From: Craterostigma plantagineum
Taxonomy: Eukaryota > Streptophyta > Magnoliopsida > Lamiales > Linderniaceae
Direction of reading: 5' to 3'
Assembly: GCA_027422505.1 (NCBI GenBank)
Contig: JAPQWV010000012.1
Location: 25,096,269-25,160,268 of the forward strand
Length of the DNA stretch: 64,000 nucleotides
Shown piece after piece: positions 34,721 through 46,200 of the stretch. The translations under genes were made by a program, and so were the position numbers. Numbering within the stretch: the first letter of the stretch is position 1; each line of letters begins with the position of its first letter. Below the pieces are notes generated by a model, which was not told where the DNA came from, ran no database searches, and saw nothing but the letters and a program-made list of their open reading frames with translations.

Positions 34721-35346
34721 CATTCTATTACAATACAACATAATCATACAAAATAACTCAGGAGTCGCCCAGTTGAGCAGTCATACAAAATTAACGATAT
34801 TAGCATAATCATACAAAATACATCATGAAGTGGGGGATGCCTGCGAGGCGTAAGTACATGAACAATTGTATTTTCAAGAACAAACTTGTAAATGAAAAAA
34901 AAATAAGAAATTGCACCTCTGCTTGCTTTTAGTCGAATCTGTCTGGCAGCATGACAATGGTTGCGACTGCATCTGCAAGAGGGGAGATATCTACCTTCCT
35001 GCATATTTCTACAGAACCCTGGCGCTTGCTTATATATAACAACTCAGTCACTGCTTTCTTGTGACGGTTCACACAGGCATACAATGGGGCTCTGTCCCTG
35101 AACATAGGCAGATTTTAGTCGATTGCCATAGAAGAGTATGGCACGAAAAATATACTATTTTTAGCGTGAGTTTTCCTTTGGGTCAACTTTCTTTGTTTCA
35201 TTTGTTAGTTTCCAGTCCCAATATATCTCTGTCTTGGTCTCTTAGTTTTCTTTTTCTCTCCCTTGTAAGGAAAAAGCGAAAGAATCAATTTCGCACTAAT
35301 ATATACTTCTTGGAGGAACTGGAAAATTTAAGAAGAGTGTTTTTAC

Positions 35347-35597
35347 CTCTGGTATTTCCTCACCCTCTTTGGGTTCTTCCTCTTCTTCAACCTACGAAAC
35401 AATGAACGGCAACACTTAGTTTTGCAACGATCAAAAGCGAGATTCAATTACTTCTCACAAATGACTTAAAAAATTCTAACCTCGACGGTCTTCGATTTCT
35501 CTTGCCACGCATAAATTGGGAATGAAACGAATTGCGAGTAGTTCTTCACCGAGCTCTGAATCTTAATTGGCTCTGAGTACTCATACTTATCATCTTC
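35347..35597 (-). pseudogene. captured fragment of an organellar-type HSP90 gene (two exons)
   Basis: Exon 35,597-35,481 (39 codons) encodes DDKYEYSEPIKIQ, VKNYSQFVSFPIY and WQEKSKTVE. Exon 35,391-35,347 encodes the acidic VEEEEEPKEGEE stretch. Both match the region before the middle domain of plastid or mitochondrial HSP90 chaperones, and a GT-AG intron is retained between them. Nothing else of the 700-800-residue protein is present, so this is a captured genomic fragment inside the Helitron and not a gene. Confidence 0.8.
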
Positions 35598-35888
35598 CTG
35601 TTAAGGAAAGAAAAAAGCGAAAATGTAACACATGTTGTAAAAAGAAGAAGACGACACATCATTTGGACAATACGAAGAAGACAAGTTCAAACAATTCGAA
35701 TCGACGTTCTCACTTGGTCTGAGAAGACTAATCGACCAAAAGAGATGAGTTCTATCGCTGTCGTGGTCTACGATTGACAGCGCCTTGGATTTTGGAAGTC
35801 GCCCGCGAGAGGATCACAAGAAGAAAAGTACCATAAATCAAAGAAAAAAAAAGGCGACCAATTAAGAGAATTGATTGAAAAAAGATTG

Positions 35889-36835
35889 CTTTGAGGTCCC
35901 TGTGCAAAACAAAGTTGGAATGCAGATAGTCAACTGCGAGTAGCAGTTGAGTGAACCACTTTTAGCGTCTGCAAGTTTTACATTAGACAACCTTGTTAAC
36001 CACAAAAGTGAAAGCATATAGTTGATAAATAAAATGTGAGAAAGAAATGAAAGTGAACCTCCTCGGGGAAGTGTTGGCCATTGGATTTCTTCATCAGTTC
36101 GCCTCTGTTAATGATCGATTCTCACAGTAAATTAGGCTGAAGAAATGAAACTATGACAATGTTTATACATTTCCCATTCAAGTAACACATGTCACCGCCC
36201 TCGCAGTAGCCCGTAACTATGCAAACATAGCAGCCCTGTTTTGGCATTAGGTACAAAGATGAACCACAAGTGACGTATTAGTTCATATCAAGCAAAAGCA
36301 ATACTAAAACATGGAAGCTTAGTGTTACCTTTTCAACCCAAGCTTCTTTGAACTCAACAATGTCAGGATGCTTAATCTTAGCTATTATTGCCATCTGCAC
36401 ATTTATCATACATTTACTCGAAAAACATAATAAAGAGATTAAGTATAACACTGGTCACTGACTGCAAAATCCCATGTTAGGTCACATTCTTTCATAAAAA
36501 TTCTAAAGATGAGTGACAAGAATACTCGGGGAAATGCTGAATATCAGACAGATCCTTCTCATAAGGTTCCATCTCTTTCCTTAAATTGATAAGTAGGTGT
36601 ACCTCTTGATAAGCTGATCTACGACATTTTTCAGTTTGCCGAGCCAAGCGAACTGCCCCTCCCTACATACCTGAATTTTCACAACCCAAAACCCAAAACA
36701 TAAGATAGCAAAAAACCAATCTTCAATAAATAAATAAAAAGATCCTCACTGTTTCTTTTCCAGCTTATGGTTGACCAAAATGGATGCACCAAAGGCGCCA
36801 CGGCCAATCTGCTCAATGATCTCATAATGATCCAT
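35889..36835 (-). pseudogene. captured fragment of a NIMA-related (NEK) kinase gene
   Basis: Starts with an ATG at 36,835 and an N-lobe containing [10 protein letters not shown] (glycine loop). Next exons: RLARQTEKCRRSA near 36,610-36,660; HPDIVEFKEAWVEK at 36,394-36,329; CYVCIVTGYCEGGDM near 36,235-36,180; ELMKKSNGQHFPEE near 36,105-36,062; KWFTQLLLAVDYLHS through HRDLK ending near 35,889. Intron boundaries are kept. A frameshift lies before RLARQ. The activation segment and C-lobe are missing: homology ends right after the HRDLK catalytic loop. NEKs act on microtubules and cell growth, but this fragment cannot encode an active kinase. Confidence 0.8.
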
Positions 36836-37900
36836 TCTGGATTCCATCGCTGACCTATCTTAAACCCCACCAAAGAAAAACACTGTTTTTCCACTGAAAG
36901 TTTTCAATTAGGCCACAAAGATATTCTCAGGGACATACCAGGTATTTGATGTTTTCCTCGATTGTACAACTCCTTCGAAGGGCTGCTCTCTCCGATACGC
37001 CAAGTGCAATCGAGGAACGATTATTTGGCTGCTCTCTCCTCATTTCAAAACAGCTATTGACTGTTCTCTCCTTCGATGCAGAAACATCACAAAGACTCGA
37101 GCTTTATTGCTTGCGATGTCTGAAGCAACGCTCATCAGCTGACATAACACTACAAATACCGCAAAACCATAGCCAAGGTAAATGCATAGTCTATGATAAC
37201 TATGACCGAAAAATCAAGCTATTCAATATTTGGATTGGATTTCATAATTAAAAGTTAAGGAGATTTGCCCAACCCCCAAGCTTGATTTAGAATTCTTATT
37301 GATGAGATAAAAGTTGACTTGAACTAATTTTGATACAGAAGATAGTACGAAGCTCTTCACAGTCAACGATTATCAATCGAATTGTTCACAATATAGTACA
37401 GTAAACTCCACAACTTAATTCAAAACACGATTGAACCACGGGTTAGGGATATAAAAAAAACGTACAGGAGAGCATCCTTAAACCACCGCCACCAGCCACA
37501 AAACCGCCGCCATTGCTGACATCATCGGGAAACGCCCAAAGTGGTGAGAACGGTTGCTGCTGCTGATGGAGGTGCTCGGAGCATGGTATGAATCGGAACC
37601 TCGACATTAACCACACCTTCATATTAGCCCGAAACAGCCCCCAAAGATGGTTTTTTGTTGGGCTGTCTTTTGGTTTTCTGTATTTAACCCCCAACGCATT
37701 GATTAAGAAATGAACTGACGGTCGACTTTCCTTACCGTGAATGCATAAGACGTTTGAACAAAATAGTTAGTTACGGAGAGTGCATTTATTAGGGAGACGA
37801 CTGGTTCTGAAAAAGAAATAGAATTGCTAATTGCCCGCCACGTCAGCAGAAATAGCATAAAATAGAACTATTCAACTTCCTACAAATGTTCGAAAAAAAA

Positions 37901-38036
37901 AACTTCCTACAAATGAACATAGACAAAAATAAAATAAAACGCCTCGTTTTTCGTTTTTTTTCCATTTCAACTTCCTACAAATGAACATAGACAAAAATAA
38001 AATAAAACGCCTCGTTTTTGGTTTTTTTTTCCATTT
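37901..38036. repeat. 68-bp tandem duplication near the Helitron 5' end
   Basis: Two nearly identical units (37,901-37,968 and 37,969-38,036), each beginning AACTTCCTACAAATGAACAT. A shorter related piece is at 37,873. Confidence 0.85.
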
Positions 38037-38090
38037 TGTTGCCACGTGTCATGACAATAGGGTCCTTATCCTACTTTTATAGTATAAAGA

Positions 38091-38418
38091 TTCCTCGCTT
38101 GGGCCCATTAGATATGTGGTCCTATTCAACATATTGGGTCATGCGTTCTTGTTTTTTCTAAATAAAAAAGTAATAAATATTCAATATTGATAGATTATTT
38201 CAGTATAGGAAATTTCTGTCAACTTCTTCGGCCCCATTTTTAGAGTTTATTTTGTTATTCAAACTTCAGCCCACAGAATCCAAGTGTAGTTCTATGCCCG
38301 GTATTTGACTATTTATAGTATTTTTTTAATGGACTATTTTGTATTATTACACATCTCCAGGCAATAATAACAAAGCGAAGGCTTTGAAGAAACAACTGAG
38401 AGCGTGTAAGTATCTATA
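38091..38418 (+). promoter_or_regulatory. phosphofructokinase 5' region
   Basis: 328 bp between the Helitron end and the PFK start. A TATA-like ATTTATAG lies near 38,311-38,318, about 100 bp before the ATG. Any more distal promoter elements now lie beyond the 7.6-kb Helitron. Confidence 0.45.
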
Positions 38419-41400
38419 ATGGGTTCGAAGAGCAATTGTCAGATGAAGGAAGTCACCGGGGATTATGGATACGTTCTTCAAGATGTGCCACATCTCACCG
38501 ATTACATACCTGATCTCCATGTAGGTTTATATGCATTCATCTGCACATACATTCATCTCCAATCTGTTTTTCTTGGGTGAATGCAGAGATCATCGTGATT
38601 GTTAAATTGTGCAAGTCTTATTATTTATTTTGCGAAACTTTGGATGTGGATGTGCAGAGATTGCTTAATGCTTCAGGTGATATGGTCATTGCAGCTATGA
38701 CTTTAGTAATTTCTGATGTTCTTGTGGCAGACACATCCCAACCCGCTGCAGTCAAACCCAGCTTATGCGGTTGTTAAGTACGTTGAAGTTGCTTTCTCCT
38801 TCTTTCTTAAAAGTGTCCCTTTTGTGGGTTGTTTCGATGATTGTCTGCTGTTTGTTCTTTGTTCTGATTCCAGGCAATACTTTGTCGATATGGATGATAG
38901 TGTCCCTCAAAAGGTGAATGAATCTAATGCTCGATCTACATGTTTCTATTTTTGAGCTTGATGATCCTTTGACAGTTTTGCAAAAGCCTATCGTGTGTTG
39001 ACTATCCTTTTTAACAGATTGTTGTTCACAAGGACACTCCAAGAGGGATACATTTCCGCCGAGCTGGACCTCGTGAAAAGGTACGCCAATATTTCCTCAC
39101 CTTACAAAAATTTGATTAAATCAGAATTTTTACCTGTTTGTTAAAATGTGTCAATGGTGATGATCAGATCTATTTTGCTCCAGACGAAGTGAATGCTTGC
39201 ATAGTGACTTGTGGAGGTCTATGTCCCGGGCTAAACACGGTGATCAGGGAAATTGTGCACAGCCTTGACTATATGTATGGTGTTGACAATGTCCTTGGAA
39301 TTGATGTAAGTTTGTCCACTCAACAATGGTAGTTCTGATGTCTCAACGTTCTGTTATTCATGAAATTTACAAATTCACAGTTGTTTCATTGTTCCTGCAT
39401 AGATAACACATCTTCGACAACCACTTGGTGAACTATTTCAATTTTACATTATTTTTGTCCGGTTTCTTTTATCTTGTCCTATATTCTTTTTAATATTTTG
39501 ATCTGCTAATGGTAATATGTTTCCTCGTAGGGAGGATATAGGGGTTTCTATTCAAAAAATACAATTACATTGACGCCAAAGGTTGTCAATGACATACACA
39601 AGCGTGGTGGGACCATTCTGGGAACTTCACGAGGAGGCCATGATACGATGAAGATTGTCGACAGCATTCAGGACCGTGGGATTAATCAGGCAAACACTGT
39701 TCATATCTTCAATTTTTTGGGCAAATGAATCTCAAGTTGCTGAGTGGTTTAGCACTCTTCTACATTCGACCTATCTGAAACTGACTATCAGTCATAAATG
39801 GTCAGGTATACATAATTGGAGGAGATGGCACTCAGAAGGGAGCTGCTGTCATATTTGAGGTACCATTTTCCCTAGATTTAGTACCTTGATAGGAGGAAAA
39901 CATATTTATCAAGAATCTTTTGCAAAACCGTTCATAATATATATTATATATGCATCGATGTTGTATCCCATTCAGACACAATTGCAATGAGATCTACACA
40001 TGGTTTTGTCCCCGCGGTCACTACGAACGCCCCCTCGATTCCTTCTGAAGAACTTATTTCTTAGTAAATATTAGTGGGGTTCATGAGCCCTACATGTTTC
40101 CTTATGTTACACGGTTTGACATTACAGGTTGCACAAGCATATAACTGTTTGTTATGTGAAAAGAAAATTAAAGGATGCAAGGGCCATGCCCCAGTTGACA
40201 TATTGTAATAATTCTTGCTTTAACTCAAGCCTTCCATCTTTTCCCTCAGGAAATCCGTAAGCGGGGTTTGAAGGTTGCAGTTGCTGGGATTCCTAAGACG
40301 ATTGACAATGACATACCGGTATATTTCATTCTTTATTCGTCTTGATTTGGATTGGGGCCTTGGAGGCTCTTTGGGTTGTCAAATTCTGTCATATTTTCAC
40401 ACAAGGCATCACACCAGAATATACCTGTCTACATGAGTAACTTACAATTCTGAACACACCATAAAATCTGTCAAGAGTCTCGTAGGTATGTGCTCTGCAA
40501 CTCTGACCGGTTTTGTTTGTCTGCTAGGTGATTGACAAGTCATTTGGTTTTGATACTGCTGCTGAGGAAGCTCAACGTGCCATCAATGCAGCACATGTTG
40601 AAGCTGAGAGTGCAGAGAATGGGATTGGAGTTGTGAAACTGATGGGCCGGTATAGCGGTAAGATGTGTATTTCTCTGCGGGTTTATACCCATAGCCTTCT
40701 TGTACTCTGAATCTGCTTCCATCTCTACTATTGCTATAGAAGGTACTCGAATTTGAAACTCTGGTAGTTTGCTCTCGAGTGTTTTGAACTCAGGTAGGTT
40801 CACTTTGAAGCTGTTGCTTAACAAAATTTATTGTTCATTTTAGGATTCATTGCAATGTATGCCACGCTTGCTAGCCGAGATGTGGACTGCTGTTTGATAC
40901 CAGAATCGCCATTTTATCTTGAAGGAGAGGGCGGACTTTTGGAGTACATCGAAAGAACGCTCAAAGAGAATGGGCACATGGTCATTGTAATTGCTGAAGG
41001 AGCTGGTCAAGAGCTCCTTGCTGCAAAGAACGAACAAGATGCTTCAGGCAACAAGCTTCTCCAAGATGTTGGGCTTTGGCTTTCTGAAAGCATAAAGGTG
41101 TGGATAATCTCCAGATTTTAGCATGTGGTTTATGATATAAGAACCTCAATATGAATTGAAAGACAAGGCGTTGATGATCAAAGCTCTAGATAAGTAATTT
41201 TTTTTGCCACTTTCACTTTTCGCAGGATCACTTTTCGAAAGGGAAAATTCCAATCACCCTGAAGTATATAGGTGGGTGTGCATACACCTTCATAATGACT
41301 GATATAAGCTGTCTCCAGTTTGATTTCTGAAAACCAAAATATTGTTGTGGCAGATCCAACTTACATGATACGCGCAATTCCCAGCAACGCATCTGACAAC

Positions 41401-41738
41401 GTTTACTGCACACTCCTTGCTCAAAGTGCGGTTCACGGAGCAATGGCTGGTTACACAGGCTTCACTAGCGGGCTAGTCAACGGAAGACAAACTTACATTC
41501 CCTTCAATGTAAGATAAATGAACCTCAAGTTTTAAGATTATGCATGATGAACCTTCGTCTTTATTTTTTCCTCTTGCAGCGAATCACCGAACAACAAAAT
41601 AAAGTGGTGATAACGGATAGAATGTGGGCTAGGCTTCTTTCCTCGACTAATCAGCCAAGCTTCCTCAGTAGGAAAGAGATCGAAGAGTCCAAGAACGAAC
41701 AGGAACCTCCTACCCAACTGCTAGACGATGGAAAGTAA
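38419..41738 (+). CDS. PFK: ATP-dependent 6-phosphofructokinase (471 aa)
   Basis: Phosphorylates fructose 6-phosphate to fructose 1,6-bisphosphate in glycolysis. Thirteen exons: 38419-38520, 38731-38777, 38874-38913, 39018-39080, 39168-39305, 39531-39689, 39806-39859, 40250-40318, 40528-40657, 40844-41097, 41226-41271, 41354-41508, 41580-41738. They total 1,416 bp with all phases joining. Motifs: GGLCPGLN at about residues 100-107; GGDGT at about 188-192, the ATP-type signature (PPi enzymes have GGDD); catalytic TIDND at 218-222; MGRYSGF across exons 9-10. No transit peptide precedes the [12 protein letters not shown] motif, so it is probably cytosolic. The intron after exon 6 has a GC donor (CAG/GCAAAC). 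Length is normal for plant PFKs and no lesion is seen, so this is the best-preserved host gene here. Confidence 0.95.
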
Positions 41739-42352
41739 TTTTGCAAAAGGAAATAGTGGCAAGCAACGAATCAAATGCAAAAATTTCGATAGTTGAACTA
41801 ACAGTTGTCTTTTTTTCCTTGGAGCTTGCTTTGGTCGTGATATCCATCTAGAAAACTGAGGCAATATGGCTTATAGTTTCTGATTGTGACCATTTATGAT
41901 GATATCGAGCTGTTCTTTGAAGACCTTTATCTCTAGACATCTGTTTGAACCAAAGATCAGTGCAGTCCATTCTGACGTTTTTATGTTGTAATGATGACAC
42001 GTTTGCTGTCCTACTCTCACGATAAACCATCTTTTGAGTTTGTAAATAATATGAATGTTTAATATAACAGTTAGTTCGACTCCTGAAACTAAAGAACTTG
42101 ACAAATAATACGTGTATGCCAACAACCAGCTTCATGATCTTGCCTACAAACACTAGGCACGATCAAGAAGATCGACGTTATTATCTTGAAGCTTTTATGT
42201 TTTTCTTCATACAATAAATGATTTGCAAAGAGACATCCAATTTTTTTTTTTTATATCATTATAAGAAAGAAGACTCAAATAGATAAGAAAGAAGAGTCAA
42301 ATAATAAGTACCATAATAATTAATCTCTACGTGGTGTAGCAGCGTGCATCAG
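41739..42352. other. convergent 3' intergenic region
   Basis: Lies between the PFK stop and the P4-ATPase stop (tail-to-tail). It has an AATAAA near 42,212-42,217 and T-rich stretches, and presumably both 3' UTRs. No other gene is seen. Confidence 0.6.
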
Positions 42353-45234
42353 TTAGTTATCCTTGCAGTTCCTTGCGTAACCACCAGATGACAACCTCGA
42401 CTGTGATTGAAAGAATTCGAAAGGTGCTCCAGCAGGTCCGAAGGATCGTCTCGTGGCATTAGGAGAATCTGAAATAAGCAATGGCTCATAGACATTTGTC
42501 GATGATGACAGTGGAGCGAGATCAGATCTTGATTGGGGTTCGATGTTCCCTAACGATAGGATGGGACCCCCTAAGCGTTCGGCTTGTTGAAGTATGTTGA
42601 TCTTGCTTGATCTGTATGTGTATCTCAAGTACTTGAGCCCAAGGATCGGCCCCATCCCTGCACCTACTATAAGCTGAAATGAAACGAAATGAAATGAAAT
42701 GAAATGCCACCATCAGTAGATGCATTGCTATATACGAGTGACAGATAAAAAGAACTATCGCGACTCACAATCATGGTGATCCAATAAGATGGTTGTCTGC
42801 ACAAACGAAACATAACAGTGTACATCCCTGAAGATGGAATGGCACTAACAATCCAGTTGATTATGTAAAATGCCACCAGGTTTCCCAATATGGCCATATG
42901 TTGCAATACTGTAAAAGAGCTGCAAAAAGAAACAAAAAAGAAAGAAAGATAGGAGTGAGTTATGCCCAAAAGAGAAAAGAAACGGGGAGTGAGTTACGAA
43001 CTTGGTCTCCAAGGCGACGACGAATGCCTGCAACCAGATGCACCCAGAGAGTGCCACCATAGCCACCTCCTCCATCTCGCTTTTCTCACAAGCATAAGCA
43101 TGTATGGTGATTGCAAACACAACAATAGCCTGAAACGACATGCATGGTTTGATTCAAAACTAGATCATTCATAAGGAAAATTCCCAGGCTGTAACCATAC
43201 TAACGTAAGTGGAGACAAAAAAATACACTCACATGAAATAGAGACCGGCCAAACCACCCAGCAAATGTGCTAGGGTTGAGAAGTCTGTTCGATGAACCAG
43301 TCAGACACATGAAATTTAAGTTTTCGAAGGAACGATTATCTACTTCTGTAAAACCATCCAACGGATGGATTAATGGAGAAAACGCTGTATGCCAACCGAT
43401 TACCTTCCAGCCTGGCAATAATACAGTATTTGGGGATGCTGCATTACAGTTCTTTCACTCAGATCTTTGTCAAGGACACTGACTAAAACAGGGACACTTG
43501 TGTAGAAAACATTATAGGCCATTAAGCTGACAGAATTGAATAGACTGGTCCCTGATACACCTGAAATGAAGGAGAAACTAGAAGAAACCAAGGGTTACAA
43601 TTACAAATGCTCAAAGAGAAATTTGGAGCTATATTAGAGCGGATAATTGGAACTTACAAGATCTGGATAAAACATATCAACAACGACTTATAGAATGAAT
43701 ATTGGGAGAGAAACGCCGTGCGGTTATACGAATAGCGTCCATGCACAAGAATCAACCTTCTTAAAAATCTGAATTCTGGGATGCAAAAAATAAGTATAAT
43801 ATGACTCCGAACTCACAGAGATAAATAGTTCCCTGCACAGTCCATCACGTAAGATTGAACACAAAAATGAATGTGTTTCCAACTTAGGGAAAATTTTTAG
43901 TACTCTAGTATTTTCTAACACTGCAAATTTGATATACATCTCTAAGTAAAACATGGATCTTACTTCCGATGCTATAATCAGCTGCTCTTGCCGCTTGCAA
44001 TCCTTCACGTCCACTTATGCCAACCCCTATGTCAGCCTGTTGAATCATCCTCACATCATTTCCACCATCCCCAATGGCCAATGTTCTATAGTCGCATGAT
44101 TTCAAAAGTTGTACAAGCTGGATAAAATTTTACACAAAAGTACAAGAGAAAATCCTTTCAGTGAGTGGGTCCCCCCAATAAAAAGGAAAACATAAAATAA
44201 AGTAATCATAAACAACAGAGAGGCTTAGTGTAATGCCACGAAAAGCACCTGTGCCTTCTGTGATGGAGTGACACGACAACATATAGCTGTCCTTGACAAA
44301 ACAGCAAGCTCTGTGAATGCTTTACGGTGGTGCCTCAGGGCGATTTCGAGAGCCCAGCCATCAACAACAAACGCTATGTCCTGAACATTAACAGAAACTC
44401 AACATAGCAATTTACAGTAGCGCTCGCCAAATAGTGATCTCTTTCCTCATACATTCATAATCTAATATAATTGTTATTAACGAATCCTATAACTTGCACA
44501 AGACATGCAATGAAATCAAGAGCGAGCAGTATCGGCATACAAAGAATGATGAAATGATAGTCCCAAAAAATACATGTTAAAAAAATGTATAAAGATATGC
44601 CCTGGCATACGTGAATAATACAAGATAATATAAACAGTGGAAGGCTAAATATGTACATCAAAGACAAAAATTATTCATTTACTAGAAGATGGTCAAAGGA
44701 CTTCGGGCCACTGTCATTATTCATCTGAAGAAAGACAGCCACTGAAAAAAAAAATCCTAGATATGCGAAACATGATGAGTTAAAAAAAAAAAAAAGAAAC
44801 AGAATAACCGGACCTTGGGTTCAGAATCCGTGATCCTCATGGTAAGCAACACTCTTTCAAGACTCCTAGAAACTTCATCTTCAGTTTTCCCATTGATCAT
44901 CAGAATCTGACCTTTAGGCTCTGTTAAGTTAAGACGGGTGACAAACTTGCATTGTATGAGAAGCATTCCATGAATGGTGATAAAGCAGATATAAAGACAT
45001 CTATTCCAGCTGCTATAGTTTAGAGGTGGAAGGATAAGCAGGGAATTAAGGAGATATAAAAGAAGTAAGATTAAACATGGGCAGACTTACCGGGAGAAAT
45101 AAAATTACAAGAAACGGCGATTTGTATAGCAGTGATCTGCTTGTCTCCAGTCAGCATCCAAAAATTTATTCCTGCTATTCTGAGTGTTTTTCTGGAACAT
45201 CGTCCTGGTTTTGTTATCCAAGTGGTGAGAATGT

Positions 45235-46148
45235 TGTTAATGTTGACGAGCTCAGCTTTGACAAATGTTGGGCTAACATTTCAGCCAACATTGGTGTCTG
45301 TCAACATTCGATTTTATCTTTCATGCCCAAAACCGTTTAACCTTTTATTGTAGCTTTATTTACTGATATGCAGGACCTGAAACGTGTCCAAACCGTGTGG
45401 AAAGCGTGTGGAGCTGCTTGAACGAATTTAGGAAGTGCAATTACCACAAATAGAAGATTTGAAGATCAAAAGAGATCAAGTCAAGCAACGACCAAGATTA
45501 GAAGATCTGAATATCAAAGAGAATCATTCAACCAGCTGCCATAAATAGGAGATAAGGAATCGGCCAATAAGATGAGAAGATTCGAACTAAATATATATAC
45601 TATATTTAGGGAGATCTTCGAAGAGATATTTGAAGAGATATTCAAGGATCTTTTTACCAATTCAAGAGGGAGCCAATGTCTATAAATAAGAGTTATTTTC
45701 GAGCTGCAACTTACGACTTTCGAGAGAACTTTCATGGAGCCACTTTGAGCGATATATTGAGCGTAAAATATGAGCGAAGCACACATTGTGTTTGAGCGAT
45801 TTTTATAGATGTCGAGAGTCGTCTTTTAGCCTAGTATTGAACCTTCTGAAGTCTTAGTTCTTCGTAGGTTTTCAGGATCGTGTCGATTCTTTTTCTAGGC
45901 TTGTTTTTACTATCTTCGGATAGTTGTTTTGCATCCATTGCTGTAGTGGAATTTTGCCTTGAGGCACGCAGCAAGTTTTTATAACTTGCTGCACAGATTT
46001 ACATCCCGTGTTATTTCAGTTTCGTCACTAAGTAGTTAGAATATTCCGCTGTGCACCTGAATGTTAGGTTGAGTGTTACCCCGACATCCTACCCAACATC
46101 TAGTCTATACTTAGTGTTTTACATCCATATCGTACCGGGACCACTTCA
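45235..46148 (+). repeat. 5' LTR of the left Sirevirus
   Basis: 914 bp; nearly identical to 51,211-52,136 apart from a roughly 11-bp gap near 45,380 and a few substitutions. Confidence 0.92.
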
Positions 46149-46151
46149 AAG

Positions 46152-46164
46152 TGGTATCAGAGCC
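46152..46164 (+). promoter_or_regulatory. tRNA-iMet primer-binding site of the left Sirevirus
   Basis: TGGTATCAGAGCC, 3 nt after the LTR end. Confidence 0.92.
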
Positions 46165-46200
46165 TCCGCTTGACGTGACTAAGCGTTTTGATCCTTTATA

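Larger units (their letters stand above)
30444..38090 (-). mobile_element. non-autonomous Helitron carrying gene fragments
   Basis: In minus sense it starts TCTTTATACTATAAAAGTAG at 38,090 and ends with a hairpin (CGTGC/GCACG, 30,456-30,468) followed 8 nt later by CTAG at 30,444-30,447. The flanking bases are A on the 5' side and T on the 3' side, the A|T insertion site typical of Helitrons. No Rep/helicase gene is present. Inside are a 1.2-kb tandem array, an HSP90 fragment and a NEK kinase fragment, both in the element's own orientation, as expected for transcription-oriented capture. A third short coding-like stretch near 34,930-35,110 (minus) was not identified. It lies between two divergent host genes. 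Confidence 0.82.

Noticed and set aside
34930..35110. Ankyrin-like coding fragment in the Helitron
   Set aside because: A short minus-strand stretch reads like one repeat, but the match is too weak to annotate as a captured gene.
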